The position numbers and the translations under genes were made by a program. Of a stretch of 64,000 bases of DNA, positions 36,560 to 47,517 are shown piece after piece. The notes below the pieces were generated by a model. That model was not told the origin of the DNA. It ran no database searches and saw nothing but the letters and a program-made list of their open reading frames with translations. The DNA comes from Hypericum androsaemum. Its lineage: Eukaryota > Streptophyta > Magnoliopsida > Malpighiales > Hypericaceae. The number at the start of each line of letters is the position of its first letter. The stretch's first letter is position 1. The stretch is from assembly GCA_963995505.1 (NCBI GenBank), contig OZ023184.1, forward strand, positions 10,308,308 through 10,372,307, in the 5' to 3' direction.

Positions 36560-37138
36560 CATGCACGAAAGCTTCTAGATGCATGCGCACATGGAGAATC
36601 AAGAAGAATCAGCCTATTTAGGCCATGCATCTAATTGTTTTGGACGTGCAACTAGTAGCTATTCTATTAGATATTATTTGCTTATATTATTCCTTGTTTA
36701 GTTGCATAAGTTCGGCCAGAATCTCCTTAGAATAGGAAAAAGAGTTTTGGCCAGCCTTTGAATTCCTTTTAAGGAGTTAGCTTGTTTAGGAATATTTTGG
36801 TACTTTGGGAGCCTACATAAAGAGGACTCCTAGCAATAAAACGTACACACACAATTCGGAAATACTTAGCATTGGCTAGTTGAGAGTTTGATACTCGTTT
36901 GTTCTTGCTTAGGCTGGTGAGTCGTCTTGGCTAGAATTTATCCTTCACTTATCAAGCGGATATTCCATCCCCGCTTGTGGCGTGATATGTCCTTAGGTCA
37001 AGGTTCAGAAGCCCTTGCAGCGGGTTGAGGTACAAATTCGTGCCTTAGTTCGTGTAAGTTCTTGTGAGTTGTGATCTGTTCCATTCTAAAGTAACAAACG
37101 GTCCGAGTTGTGAATCTTTTCCGCGGAGATTCATATCA
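36334..37138 (+). repeat. 3' LTR of element 1
   Basis: This 805-bp copy of the 5' LTR differs at four positions, all transitions. One of these turns the TATA box into TACATAAA (36814-36821); element 2 keeps TATATAAA in both LTRs, so the change occurred here. Its first 226 bases carry the last pol codons and the stop codon at 36557-36559. Confidence 0.96.
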
Positions 37139-37143
37139 ATTCT
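37139..37143. other. Target-site duplication of element 1, right copy
   Basis: ATTCT follows the CA that closes the 3' LTR and matches 30334-30338 exactly. Satellite A then continues as TTGCC, restoring the interrupted 10-mer. Confidence 0.95.
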
Positions 37144-40100
37144 TGCCTTTTCTTACCTTTCCTTGCCTTTTCTTGCCTTTTCTTTCCTTTTCTTGCCTTT
37201 TTTAGCCTTTTCTTGCCTTTTCTTGCCTTTTTTAGCCTTTTCTTTCCTTTTCTTGCCTTTTCGATCCTTTTTCGTGCCTTTTCCTAGCCTTTTCGTGCCT
37301 TATCTTGAATTTTCTTGCCTTTTCTAACCTTTGCTTGCCTTTTCTTTTTTGTTCTATCCTTTTCTTGCCTTTTCTTTTCTGTTCTATCCTTTTCTTGCCT
37401 TTTCTTACCTTTGCTTGCCTTTTCTTGCCTTGCCTTTTCTTACATTTTCTTGCCCTTTCTTGCCTTTTCTTTCCTTTTCCTACATTTTCTTGCCTTTTCT
37501 TGCCTTTTCTTTCCTTTTCCTTGCCTTTTCCTTCCATTTTCTTTGCCTTTTCCTTGCCTTTTCTTGCCTTGCCTTTTCTTACATTTTCTTGCCTTTTCTT
37601 GCCTTTTCTTTCCTTTTCCTTGCCTTTTCCTTCCCTTTTCTTTGACTTTTCCTTGCCTTTTCTTGCCTTGCCTTTTCTTACATTTTCTTGCCCTTTCTTG
37701 CCTTTTCTTTCCTTTTCCTTGCCTTTTCTTACATTTTCTTGCGCTTTCTTTCCTTTTCTTTCCTTTTCCTTGCCTTTTCCTTGCCTTTTCATTGCCTTTT
37801 CTTGCCTTTTCATGCCTTTTCTTGCCTTTTTTTGTCTTTTCCATGCCTTATCTTGCCTTATCTTGCCTTTTCTTTCCTTTTCTTACCTTTTCTTCGCTTA
37901 TCAATCCTTTTTATGCCTTTTTCTTGCCTTTTCTTACCTTATCTTACCTTTTTTTTGTCTTTTCCTTGCCTTATCTTGCCTTTTCTTTCGTTTTCTTACC
38001 TTTTCTTGCCTTATTTAGCCTTACCTTGCCTTTTCATGCCTTTTCCTTGCCATTTCTTGCCTTATCTTGCCTTTTATTACCAATTCCTTACCTTTTCTTA
38101 CCTTTTCTTTCCTTTTCCTTGCCTTTTCATGCCTTTTCCATGCCTTTTCTTTCCATAACTTGCCTTTTCTTTCATTTTATTGCCTTATCTTTTATTTTCA
38201 TTTCTTTTCTTGCCTTTCCTTCCCTTTTCTTGCATTTTCTTAACTTTTCCTTTGCATTTTATTTCCTTTTCTTGCCTTATATTGCCTTATATTGCCTTTT
38301 CCTTGCCCTTTCTTCCCTCTTCTTGCCTTTTCATCCCATTTCTTGCCTTATCTTTCATTTTCTTGCCTTTTCTTGCCTTTTCCTGCCTTTTCCTTGCCTA
38401 TCCTTACCTTATCTTGCCTTTTCTTGCCTTTTCTTTCTTTTTCCTTGCCTTTTCTTGCCTTACCTTGCCTTTTCTTGCCTTATCTTGCTTTCTCTTTCCT
38501 TTTGGTTCTTTTTCTTGCCTTATCTTATGTTTTCATGCCTTTTCTTAACTTATCTTGCCTTTTCTTTCCTTTTAATGCCTTTTCTTGCCTTTTCTTTCCT
38601 TTACTTATTTCATCTTTCTTTTTTCCCTTCTTTTGCCTTTTCCTTGCCTTTCCTTACCTTATCTTGCCTTTTCTTGCAATTTCATGCCTTTTCCATGCTT
38701 TCTCTTTCCTTTTCTTGACTTTTCTTGCTTATTTCTTACCTTTTCTTGCCTTTTCCTGCCAGATCTTGCCTTTGCTTGCCTTATCTTGCCTTATGTTTCC
38801 TTTTCCTTCCTTTTCTTGCCTTTTCTTGCCTTATCTTGCCTTTCCTTACCTTTTCTTACATTTTCTTGTCTTTTCCTTGCCTTTTCTTGCCTTATCTTTC
38901 ATTTTCTTTCCTTTTCTTTTCTTTTCTTATATTTTCTTGCCTTATCTTGCCTTTTCTTACCTTTTCTAGCCATTTTCTTGCCTTTTCTTTCCCTTTCTTA
39001 GCTTTTATCACCTTTTTTTTCCTTTTCTTGCCTTTTCGTGCTTTTTCCTTGCCTTTTCGTGCCTTCTCATACCTTTTCTTACATTTTCATGCCTTTTCTT
39101 GCCTTTTCTTGCCTTTTCTTGTCTTTTCCAAGCCTTTTCTTGCCTTATCTTTCCTTTTCTAACCTTTTTTTGCCTTATCTTGCATTTTCTTACCTTTTCT
39201 TGCCTTTTCTTTCCTTTTCTTACCTTTCCATGCCTTTTTCTTGCATTTTCTTGCCTTATCTTGCCTTTTCCATGCTTTTTCTGACCTTTTCTTGCCTCTT
39301 CCTTGCCTTTGCATGCGTTTTCCATTACTTTTCTTTCCTTATCTTGCTTTTTCATGCCATTTCCATGCCTTTTCTTTCCTTTTGCTTACCTTTTCTTGCC
39401 TTATTTTTCCTTTTCTTGCCTTTTCTTACCTTTTCATGCCTTTTCTTACCTTTTCTTGCCCTTTCATTCCTTATCTTGCCTTTTCGTACCTTATCTTGCC
39501 TTTTCATGCCTTTTCTTGCCTTTTCTTTCCTTTTCTTGCCTTTTCATGCCTTTCATTGCCTTTTCTTGCACTTTCTTTCCTTATCTTACCTTTTCTTGCC
39601 TTTTCCTTGCCTTTTCTTTCCTTTTCTTACCTAATCTTTCATTTGCTTGCCTCATCTTTCATTTTCTATTCTTTTCTTGCTTTTCCTTCCCTTTTCTTGC
39701 CCTATATTGCCTTATCTTACCTTTTCTTACCTTATCTTGCCTTTTCTTGCCTTTTCCTTGCCTTTTCTTTCCTTATCTTGCCTTTTTTTGCCTTTTCGTT
39801 GCCCTTTCTTTCCTATTCTTGCCTCTTCATACCTTTTCTTGTCTTATCTTTCCTTTTCTTGCCTTTTCATGCCTTTTCCATGCCTTTTCTTTCCTTTTCC
39901 TTTCCTTTTCCTTTCCTTTCCTTGCCTTTCCATTCCTATTCTTGCCTTTTGTTGACTTATCTTTTCTTTTCTTGCCTAATCTTGCCTTTTCTTGCCTTTT
40001 CCTTCCTTTTTTTTCCATTTCTTGCCTTTTTCTTGACTTTTCTTACCTTATCTTGCCTTTTTCATGCCTTTTCTTGCCTTTTCATGCCTTTTCCATGCCT

Positions 40101-43100
40101 TTTCTTACCTATTCCTTGCCTTTTCTTGCCTATTCCTTGCCTTTTCTTACATTTTCCTTGCCTTTTCCTGCCTGATCTTGCCTTTTCTGGCCTTATCTTT
40201 CCTTTTCTTGCCTTTCTTACCTTTTCTTGCCTTTTCTTACCTTTTCTTACCTTTTCTTTCCTCTTCTTGCCTTTTTCTTGCCTTTTCTTGCCTTTTCTTA
40301 TCTTTTCTTGCCTTTTCATGCCTTTTCATGCCTTTTCTTGCCTTTAAATATCTTTTCCTTGCCTTATCTCTCCTTTTCTTTCCTTTTCTTCCCTTTTCTT
40401 GCCTTATCTTGCTTTTTTACCTTTTCTTACCTTTTCTAGCCTTCTCTTATCTTTTCTTTTCTTTTCTGGCCTTTTCATTCGTTTTTCTTGCCTTCTCATG
40501 CCTTATCTTGCCTTTTCTTGCCTTTTCCTTGCATTTTCATGCCTTTTCTTTCCTTATCTTGCCTTTTCTTGCCTTTTCCTTGCCTTTTCTTTTCTTTCCT
40601 TGCCTTATCTTACCTTTTCCTTGCCTATTCTTTCATTTTCTTGCCTTTTTATACCTTTTCTTACCTTATCTTTCCTTTTCATGCCTTTTCAAACCCTTTT
40701 CTTGCCTTTTCTTCCTTTTCTTGCCTTTTCTTTTCTTCTCCATGCCTTTTCTTGCCTTTTCTTGCATTTTGCTTGCCTTTTCTTGCCTTATCTTGCCTTG
40801 TCTTTCCTTTTCTTGCCTTTTCATGCCTTATCTTGCCCTTTCATACCTTATATTGCCCTTTCATACCTTATCTTGCCTTTTCTTAACTTTTCATGCCTTT
40901 TCTTCCCTTATCTTTCCTTTTCTTGCCTTATCTTGCCTTTTCTTACCTTTTCATGCCTTTTCTTGCCTTTTTAAGCCTTTTCCTTGTGTTTGCTTGCCCT
41001 ATCTTTCCTTTTTCTATCTTTTTCTGACCTTATCTTGCCTTTTTCTTGCCTTTTAATGACTTTTCCATGCCTTTTCTTGCCTTTTCTTGCCTTTTTCTTG
41101 CTTATTCCTTTCCTCTTCTTGCCTTTTCGTTGAATTTTCCTACCTGATCTTGCCTTTTCTTGCCTTATCTTTCCTTTTCTTTCCTTTTCTTGCCTTATCT
41201 TGGCTTTTCTTACCTTTTCTCCCCTTTTCTTGCCTTTTCTTTCCTTTTCTTGCCTTATCGTTCCTTTTCTTACCTTTTCATGTCTTTTCTTGACTTTTAT
41301 TTCCTTTTCTTGCCATTTCTTTTCTTTTCCTTGACTTTTCTTGCCTTATCTTTCCTTATCTTTCATTTTCATGCCTTATCTTGCCTTTTCATGCCTTTTC
41401 CTTGCCTTTTCTTGCCATATCTTGCCTTTTCTTTGCCTTTTCCTTGCCTTTTCTTACCTTTTCTTGCCTTTTCCTTGCCTTTTCATGCCTTTTCTTACCT
41501 TTTCTTGCCTTTTCCTTGCCTTTTCATGCCTTTTCTTTCATTTTCTTGCCTTATCTTTCCTTTTCCTGCCTATTCTTTCCTTTACTTTCCTTTTCTTGTC
41601 TTTTCCTACCTATTCTTTTCTTTTCTTTCATTTTCTTGCCTTTTGTTGCCTTCTCTTGCCTTTTCTTTTATTTTCTAGCCTTTTCATTCTTTTTTATTGC
41701 CTTCTCATGCCTTATCTTGTCTTTTCATGCCTTTTCCTTGCCTTTTCTTACCTTTTCTTGCCTTTTCCTTGCCTTTTCATACCTTTTCCTTGCCGTTTCT
41801 TTTCTTATCTTGCCTTGTCCTTGCCTTTTCTTTTCTTTCCTTGCCTGATCTCGCCTTTTCCTTGCCTTTTCTTTTTTTTCCTCGCCTGATCTTGCCTTTT
41901 CTGGCCTTTTTTGCCTTTTCGTACCTTTTCTCGCCTTTTCTTTCCTTTTCTTGCCGTTTCTTTCCTTTTCTTGCCTTTTCCTTGCCTTTTCTTGCCTTAT
42001 CTTATGTTTTCTTGCCTATTCTTTCCTTTTCTTGCCTTTTCTTATCTTTTCCTTGCCTTATCATGCCTTATCTTTCCATTTCTTTCCTTTTCTTGCCTTA
42101 TGATGCCTTTTTTTTACTTTTCTTGCATTTTCTTTCCTTTTCGTGCCTTCTCTTGAATTTCTTTTCTTTTCTTTTTTGGCCTTTTCTTTCTTTTTTCTTA
42201 CCTTCTCTTGCCTTATCTTGCCTTTTCTTGCCTTTTCCTTGCCTTTTCTTACCTTTTCTTGCCTTCTCCTTGCCTTTTCATGCCTTTTCCATGCCTTTTC
42301 TTTCCTTATCTTGCATTTTTTTTTCTTTTCCTTGCCTTTTCTTTCCTTTCCTTGCCTTATCTTGCCTTTTCTTCCCTTTTCATACCTTTTCTTACCTTAT
42401 CTTTTCTTTTCTTACCTTTTCATGCCTTTTCCATGCTTTTTTCTTGCCTTTTCTTCCTTTTCTCGCCTTTTCTTTCCTTTTCCATGCCTTTTCTTTCCTT
42501 TTCTTGCATGTTCTTTCCTTTTCTTGCATTTGCTTGCCTTTTCTTACCTTTTCAAGCCTTTTCTTACCTTTTTAAGCCATTTCTTGCCTTTTCCTTGCCT
42601 TTGCTTGCTATATCTTTCCTTTTTCTACCTTTTCTTGCCTTTTCTTGCCTTTTCTGACCTTATCTTGCCTTTTTATTGCATTTTCTTGCCTTTTCATGCC
42701 TTTTCCATGCCTTTTCGTGCCATTTATTTCCTTTTCTTGCCTTTTTCTTGCTTATTCCTTGCCTTTTCATGCCTTTTCCTTGCCTTTTCCTGCTTGATCT
42801 TGCCTTATCCTACCTAATCTTGACTTATCTTGCCTTTTCTTGCCTTATCTTGGCTTTTCTCACCTTTTCTCCCCTATTCTTTCCTTTTCTTGCCTTTTCT
42901 TTACGTTTCTTTCATTTTTCTTGCTTATCTTTCCTTTTCTTGCCTTTTCTTGCCTTTTCTTGCCTTTTCTTTCCTTTCCTTTTCTTTTCCTTGATTTTTC
43001 TTGCCTTATCTTGCCTTATCTTTCCTTTTCTATCCTTATCTTGCCTTTTCATGCCTATTCCTTGCCGTTTCTTGCCATATCTTGCCTTTTCTTACTTTTT

Positions 43101-46100
43101 CCTTGTCTTTTCTTATCTTTTCATTCCTTTTCCTTGCCTTTTCTTTCCTTAACTTGCCTTTTCTTGCCTTTTCCTTGCCTTTTCTATCATTTTCTTGCCT
43201 TTTCTTGCCTTATCTTTTATTTTCTTTTCTTTTCTTACATTTCCTTCCCTTTTCTTGCCCAATCTTGCCTTATATTTCCTTTTCTTGCCTTTTCCTTGCC
43301 CTTTCTTCCCTTTTCTTGCCTTTTCATGCCTTTTCTTGCCTTTTCTTACCTTTTCTTGCCTTTTCCTTGCCTTTTCTTGCCTTTTTCCGCCTTTTCCTTG
43401 CCTATTCTTGCATTATCTTGCCTTTTCCTTCCTTATCTTGCCTTTTCTTTCTTTTTCTTTCCTTTTCTTGCCTTATCTTGCCTTTTCAAGCCTTTTCTTC
43501 CCTTTTCTTGCCTTCTCTTGCCTATTTTTCTTTGTCTTGCCTTTTCTTATCTTTTCCTTACCTTTCCTTACCTTTCCTTGCCTTTTCTTTTCTTTTCTTC
43601 CTTTTTCTTGCCTTATCTTGCCTTTTTTTTACCTTTTCTTTCCTTTTCTTGCCTTCTCTTGCCTTTTCTTTTCTTTTCTGGCCTTTTCATTCCTTTTTCT
43701 TTCCTTTACTTGCCATATCTTGCCTTTTCTTGCCTTCTCCTTGCCTTTTCTAACCTTTTCTTGCCTTCTCCTTACTATTTCATGCCTTTTCCATGCCTTT
43801 TTTTCCTTATCTTGCCTTTTTTTCCTTTTCCTTGTATTTTCTTTCCTTATCTTGCATTTTTTTCCTTTTCCTTGCCTTTTCTTTCCTTTCTTTGCCTTAT
43901 TTTTCCTTTTTTTGCCTTTTCTTATTTTATCTTACCTTTTTCTTTCCTTTTTCATGCCTTTTCTTACCTTTTCTTTTATTTTCTTGCCTTTTCTTGCCTA
44001 TTCCTTGCCTTTTCTTGCCTATTCCTTGCCTTTTCTTGCCTTTTCTTTCCTTTTCTTATATTTTCTCGCCTTTTCTTTCCCTTTCTTGCCTTTTCTTGCC
44101 TTATCTTACCTTTTCTTGTCTTTTCTTGCCTTTCATGCCTTTTCTTCCCTTTTCTTTCCTTTCCTTACCTTTTCTTTTCTTTTCCTTGCCTTTTCTTGCC
44201 TTATCTTCCCTTTTCATTCTTTTTCATGCCTTTTCTTGTCTTTTCTTTCCTTTTCTTGCCTTTTCGTACCTATTCTGGCCTTTTCCTTACAATTTCATGC
44301 CTTTTGCTTGCCTTTTCGTACCTTATCTTGCCTTTTCCTGCCTTTTCTTGCCTTTTCATGCCTTTTCCATGCCTTTTCTTACCTATTCCTTGCCTTTTCT
44401 TGCCTTTTCCTGCCTGATCTTGCCTTTTCTGGCCTTATCTTTCCTTTTCTTGCCTTTTCTTACCTTTTCTCACCTTTTCTTGCCTTATCTTATCTTTTCT
44501 TGCCTTTTCTTACCTTTTCTTGCCTTTTCTTTTCTTTTCTTGCCTTTTCTTTCCTTTAAGTGCATTTTCTTGCCTTATCTTATCTTTTCTTGCCTTTTCT
44601 TGTCTTTTCTTACCTTTTCTAGCCTTTTCTTTCCTTTTCTTGCCTTATCTTATCTTTTCTTGCCTTTTCTTGTCTTTTCTTACCTTTTCTAGCCTTTTCT
44701 TTCCTTTTCTTGCCTTTTTGTGCCTTTTCCTTGCCTTTTCTTGCCTTATCTTATCTTTTCTTGCCTATTCTTTCCTTTTCATGCCTTTTCTTGCCTTTTC
44801 ATTCCTTTTCTTGCCTATTCTTTTCTTTTCCTTGCCTTTTCTTGCCTTATATTATCTTTTCTTGCCTATTCTTTCCTTTTCATGCATTTTCTTGCCTTTT
44901 CTTGCCTTTTCGTGCCTTTTTCTTGCCTTTTCTTGCCTTATCTTATCTTTTCTTGCCTTTTCTTACCTTTTCATGCCTTTTCTTGCCTATTCTTTCCTTT
45001 TCTTGCCTTTTAATATCTTTTCCTTGCCTTTCTTTTCCTTTTCTTCCCTTTTCTTGCTTTATCTAGCCTTTTTTAACCTTTTCTTGCCTTTACTTAACTT
45101 TCTTGCCTTCTCTTGCCTTTTCTTTTCTTTTTTGGCCTTTTCATTCCTTTTTCTTGCCTTCTCTAGCATTATCTTGCCTTTTCTTGCCTTTTCCTTGCCT
45201 TTTCTTTCCTTTTTCTTGCCTTTTCCAAGCCTTTTCTTACCTTTTCTTTCCTTTTCTTGCCTTTTCTTGCTTATTCCTTGCCTTTTCTTGCCTTTTCTTA
45301 CCTTTTCTTTCCTTTTCTTTCCTTTTCTTACATTTTCTCGCCATTTCTTTCCTTTTCTTTCCTTTTCCTGCATTATCTTACCTTTTCTTGTCTTTTCTTA
45401 CCTTTCATGCCTTTTCTTGCCTTTTCTTTCCTTATCTTACCTTTTCTTACCTTTTCTTATCTTTTCCTTGCCTTTTCTTGCCTTATCTTTCCTTTTCATT
45501 CCTTTTCTTGCCTTTTCTTACCTATTCTTCCCTTTTCTTGCCTTTTCTTTCCCTTTCTTGCCTTTTCGTACCTTTTCTTGCCTTTTTCTTGCCATTTCAT
45601 GCCTTGTCCTTGCCTTTTCTTGCCTTACCAATCCTTTTCCTTGCCTTTTCTTACCTTATCTTCCCTTTTTCTTGCCTTTTCTTGCCTTTTCATGCCTTTT
45701 CCATGCCTTTTCTTGCCTATTCCTTGCATTTTCATATCTCATCTTGCCTTTTTTTTCCTTTTCTTGGCTTTTCTTGCCTATTCCTTGCATTTTCTTGCCT
45801 CATCTTGCCTTTTCTTACCTTTTCGTCCTTTTTCTTGCCTTTTCTTACATTTTCTCACCATTTTTTTCTTTTTCTTGCCTTTTCTTTCCTTATCTTGCCT
45901 TTTTGTGCCTTTTCCTTGCCTTTTCTTACCTTATCTTACCTTTTCTTGCCTTTTCATGCCATTTCTTGCCTTTTCTTTCCTTTTCTTGCCATTTCTTATC
46001 TTTTCCTTGCTTTATCTTGCCTTATCTTTTCTTTTCTTTCCTTTTCTTGCCTTTTCATGCCTTTCCTTGCCTTTTCTTATATTTTCTTGCCTTTACTTGC

Positions 46101-46378
46101 CTTTTCATGCCTTTCCTTGCCTTCTCTTGCCTTATCATGCCTTTGCTCCCCTTTTCATTCATTTTCATTCATTTTCTTGCCTTTTCTTGCATTTTCCTTG
46201 CCTAATCTTTCCATTTCTTGCCTTGCTTGCCTTTTCTTTCCTTATCTTACATTGTCTTTCCTTTTCTTGCCTTTTCATGCCTTTTCTTGCCTTATCCTGC
46301 CCTTACATACCTTATCTTACCTTTTCTTACCTTATCTTGTCTTTTCTTGTCTTTTCTTGTCTTTTCTTTCCTTTTCTT
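37139..46378. repeat. Satellite A, block 3
   Basis: About 9.2 kb of the same 10-mer. The part near 37,310-37,760 contains a local triplication whose units include TTGCCTTGCCTTTTCTTACA. At 38,150-38,700 the HOR markers of block 2 reappear. Later parts, such as 44,570-45,010, show short-period reiteration of TTATCTTTTCTTGCC. Long open frames on both strands are low-complexity and I do not call them genes. The block ends abruptly at about 46378, inside a satellite B unit. Confidence 0.95.
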
Positions 46379-46497
46379 GGCTCGTTTGGAGTTACGGGCG
46401 CCATAATTTTACGATTTATCCATTCGTTTTCCTACGGTGTGAAATGCCAACATTTTGACTACCAAAATTGGCTTTATAAATAAGTTATAAGAGTTTT
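46379..46497. repeat. Truncated 172-bp inverted-repeat unit at the A/B junction
   Basis: This is the right 119 bases of the unit described at 47346. The right arm lies at 46481-46497 with some mismatches. The left arm and about 53 bases are missing, replaced by satellite A. The junction is therefore a breakpoint inside the unit. Confidence 0.8.
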
Positions 46498-47345
46498 AAC
46501 GGCCCCTTTTTGGCTTTTCAGGCCTTTTTCTAACCCTTTTCTTATTTCCGTAATTACCATTACTTTTTGTGCTCCTCTTTCACTCCACCACATGTTCTTC
46601 TTGACTAGTTTAGGATATCTCTTGTTTATTCTCTTTTTATGGCATGTTAGGTCCTTTTTTGGGCTATTTCAGGCCCTTTTTGGGGCTTTTCGAGCCTTTT
46701 TTTGACCCTTTTCACATTTTCTTTATCACCATTACTTCTTGTGCTGCTCCTTCACTCCTCCACATGTTCTTCTTGACTAGTTTTGGATATCTCTTATTTA
46801 TTCTCTTTTTATGGCATGTCAGGGCCATTTTAGGGGCTTTTCGGGCTTTTTTGGTACTTTTTATGCCTTTTTTGGACCTTTTTATAATTTCCATTATAGC
46901 TGTTGCTTCTTGTACTGCTCCTTCACTCCTCCAAATGTTCTTCTTGGCTAGTTTAGAATATCTCTTATTTATTCTCTTTTTATGGCATGTTAGGGCCCTT
47001 TTTCGGCCATTTTGGGCCATTTTTTGGGCTTTTCGGACCCTTTTCTCATATTCTTTATCGCCAATACTACTTGTGCTATTCCTTCACTTCTCCACATGTT
47101 ATTTTTGACTAGTTTAGGATATCTCTAGTTTATTCTCTTTTTACGGCATGTTAGGGTCCTTTTCGGGCCCTTTTTGGGGCTTTTCAGGTCCTTTTTTGGA
47201 CCCTTTTCTCATTTCTTTTGTTGCAATTACTTCAACTATTGCTTCTTAACTCAATCGCATGTTCTCTTGACTTATTTAAGATATCTCTTGTTTATTCCTT
47301 TTTTATGGCATGTAAGAGCTCTAATCGGGCTATTTTGGGCCCTTA

Positions 47346-47517
47346 AAAACCCTCATAACTTCGATGGATCATAAATTTTGACTCGTTTGGAGTTACGGGC
47401 ACCATAATATATCAAATCGAAGATAATTTTATGATCTATCTGCTTGTTTCCATAGGGTGTGCATTGCCAACGTTTTGACCCCCAAAATTGGCTTTATAAA
47501 GAAGTTATGAGGGTTTT
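47346..47517. repeat. 172-bp inverted-repeat unit, best copy
   Basis: The left arm AAAACCCTCATAACTTC (47346-47362) is the exact reverse complement of the right arm GAAGTTATGAGGGTTTT (47501-47517). Outside the arms, GGGCCCTT on the left and ATAGGCCCC on the right extend the pairing imperfectly. The interior holds ATAAATTTTGACTCG, a GGAGTTACGGG element, ATAATATATCAAATCGAAGA and CCAAAATTGGCTTTATAAA. It looks like a small terminal-inverted-repeat element or a cruciform-capable satellite monomer. I see no coding capacity. Confidence 0.9.

Larger units (their letters stand above)
30339..37138 (+). mobile_element. Element 1: complete Ty3/gypsy LTR retrotransposon, CRM-like
   Basis: This 6800-bp element has two 805-bp LTRs, a primer site, gag-protease and pol frames, a polypurine tract and a perfect 5-bp target duplication. 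The LTRs differ at only four sites, all transitions, and contain no indel. At the commonly used plant rate of 1.3e-8 per site per year, this suggests an insertion about 0.2 million years old. Clade features seen are the TGATG start, the tRNA-iMet primer site, a GPF-type integrase tail and a pol frame entering the 3' LTR. I remember these as characters of CRM centromeric chromoviruses; a phylogeny would be needed to prove it. The element interrupts satellite A. Confidence 0.95.

Noticed and set aside
37232..37813. Minus-strand open frames rich in Lys, Arg, Glu and Gly, resembling nuclear low-complexity proteins
   Set aside because: They are the reverse reading of the same decamer (QEKARKGKKR repeat). 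Stops appear wherever CCTTATCTTG variants occur in phase.
1..46378. CRISPR array or bacterial repeat
   Set aside because: Units are directly tandem with no unique spacers, there are no cas genes, and the context is plant heterochromatin.
47346..47517. The 172-bp unit as a tRNA or structured RNA gene
   Set aside because: The arms enclose about 138 bases without cloverleaf features, and there are no A/B box promoter motifs.
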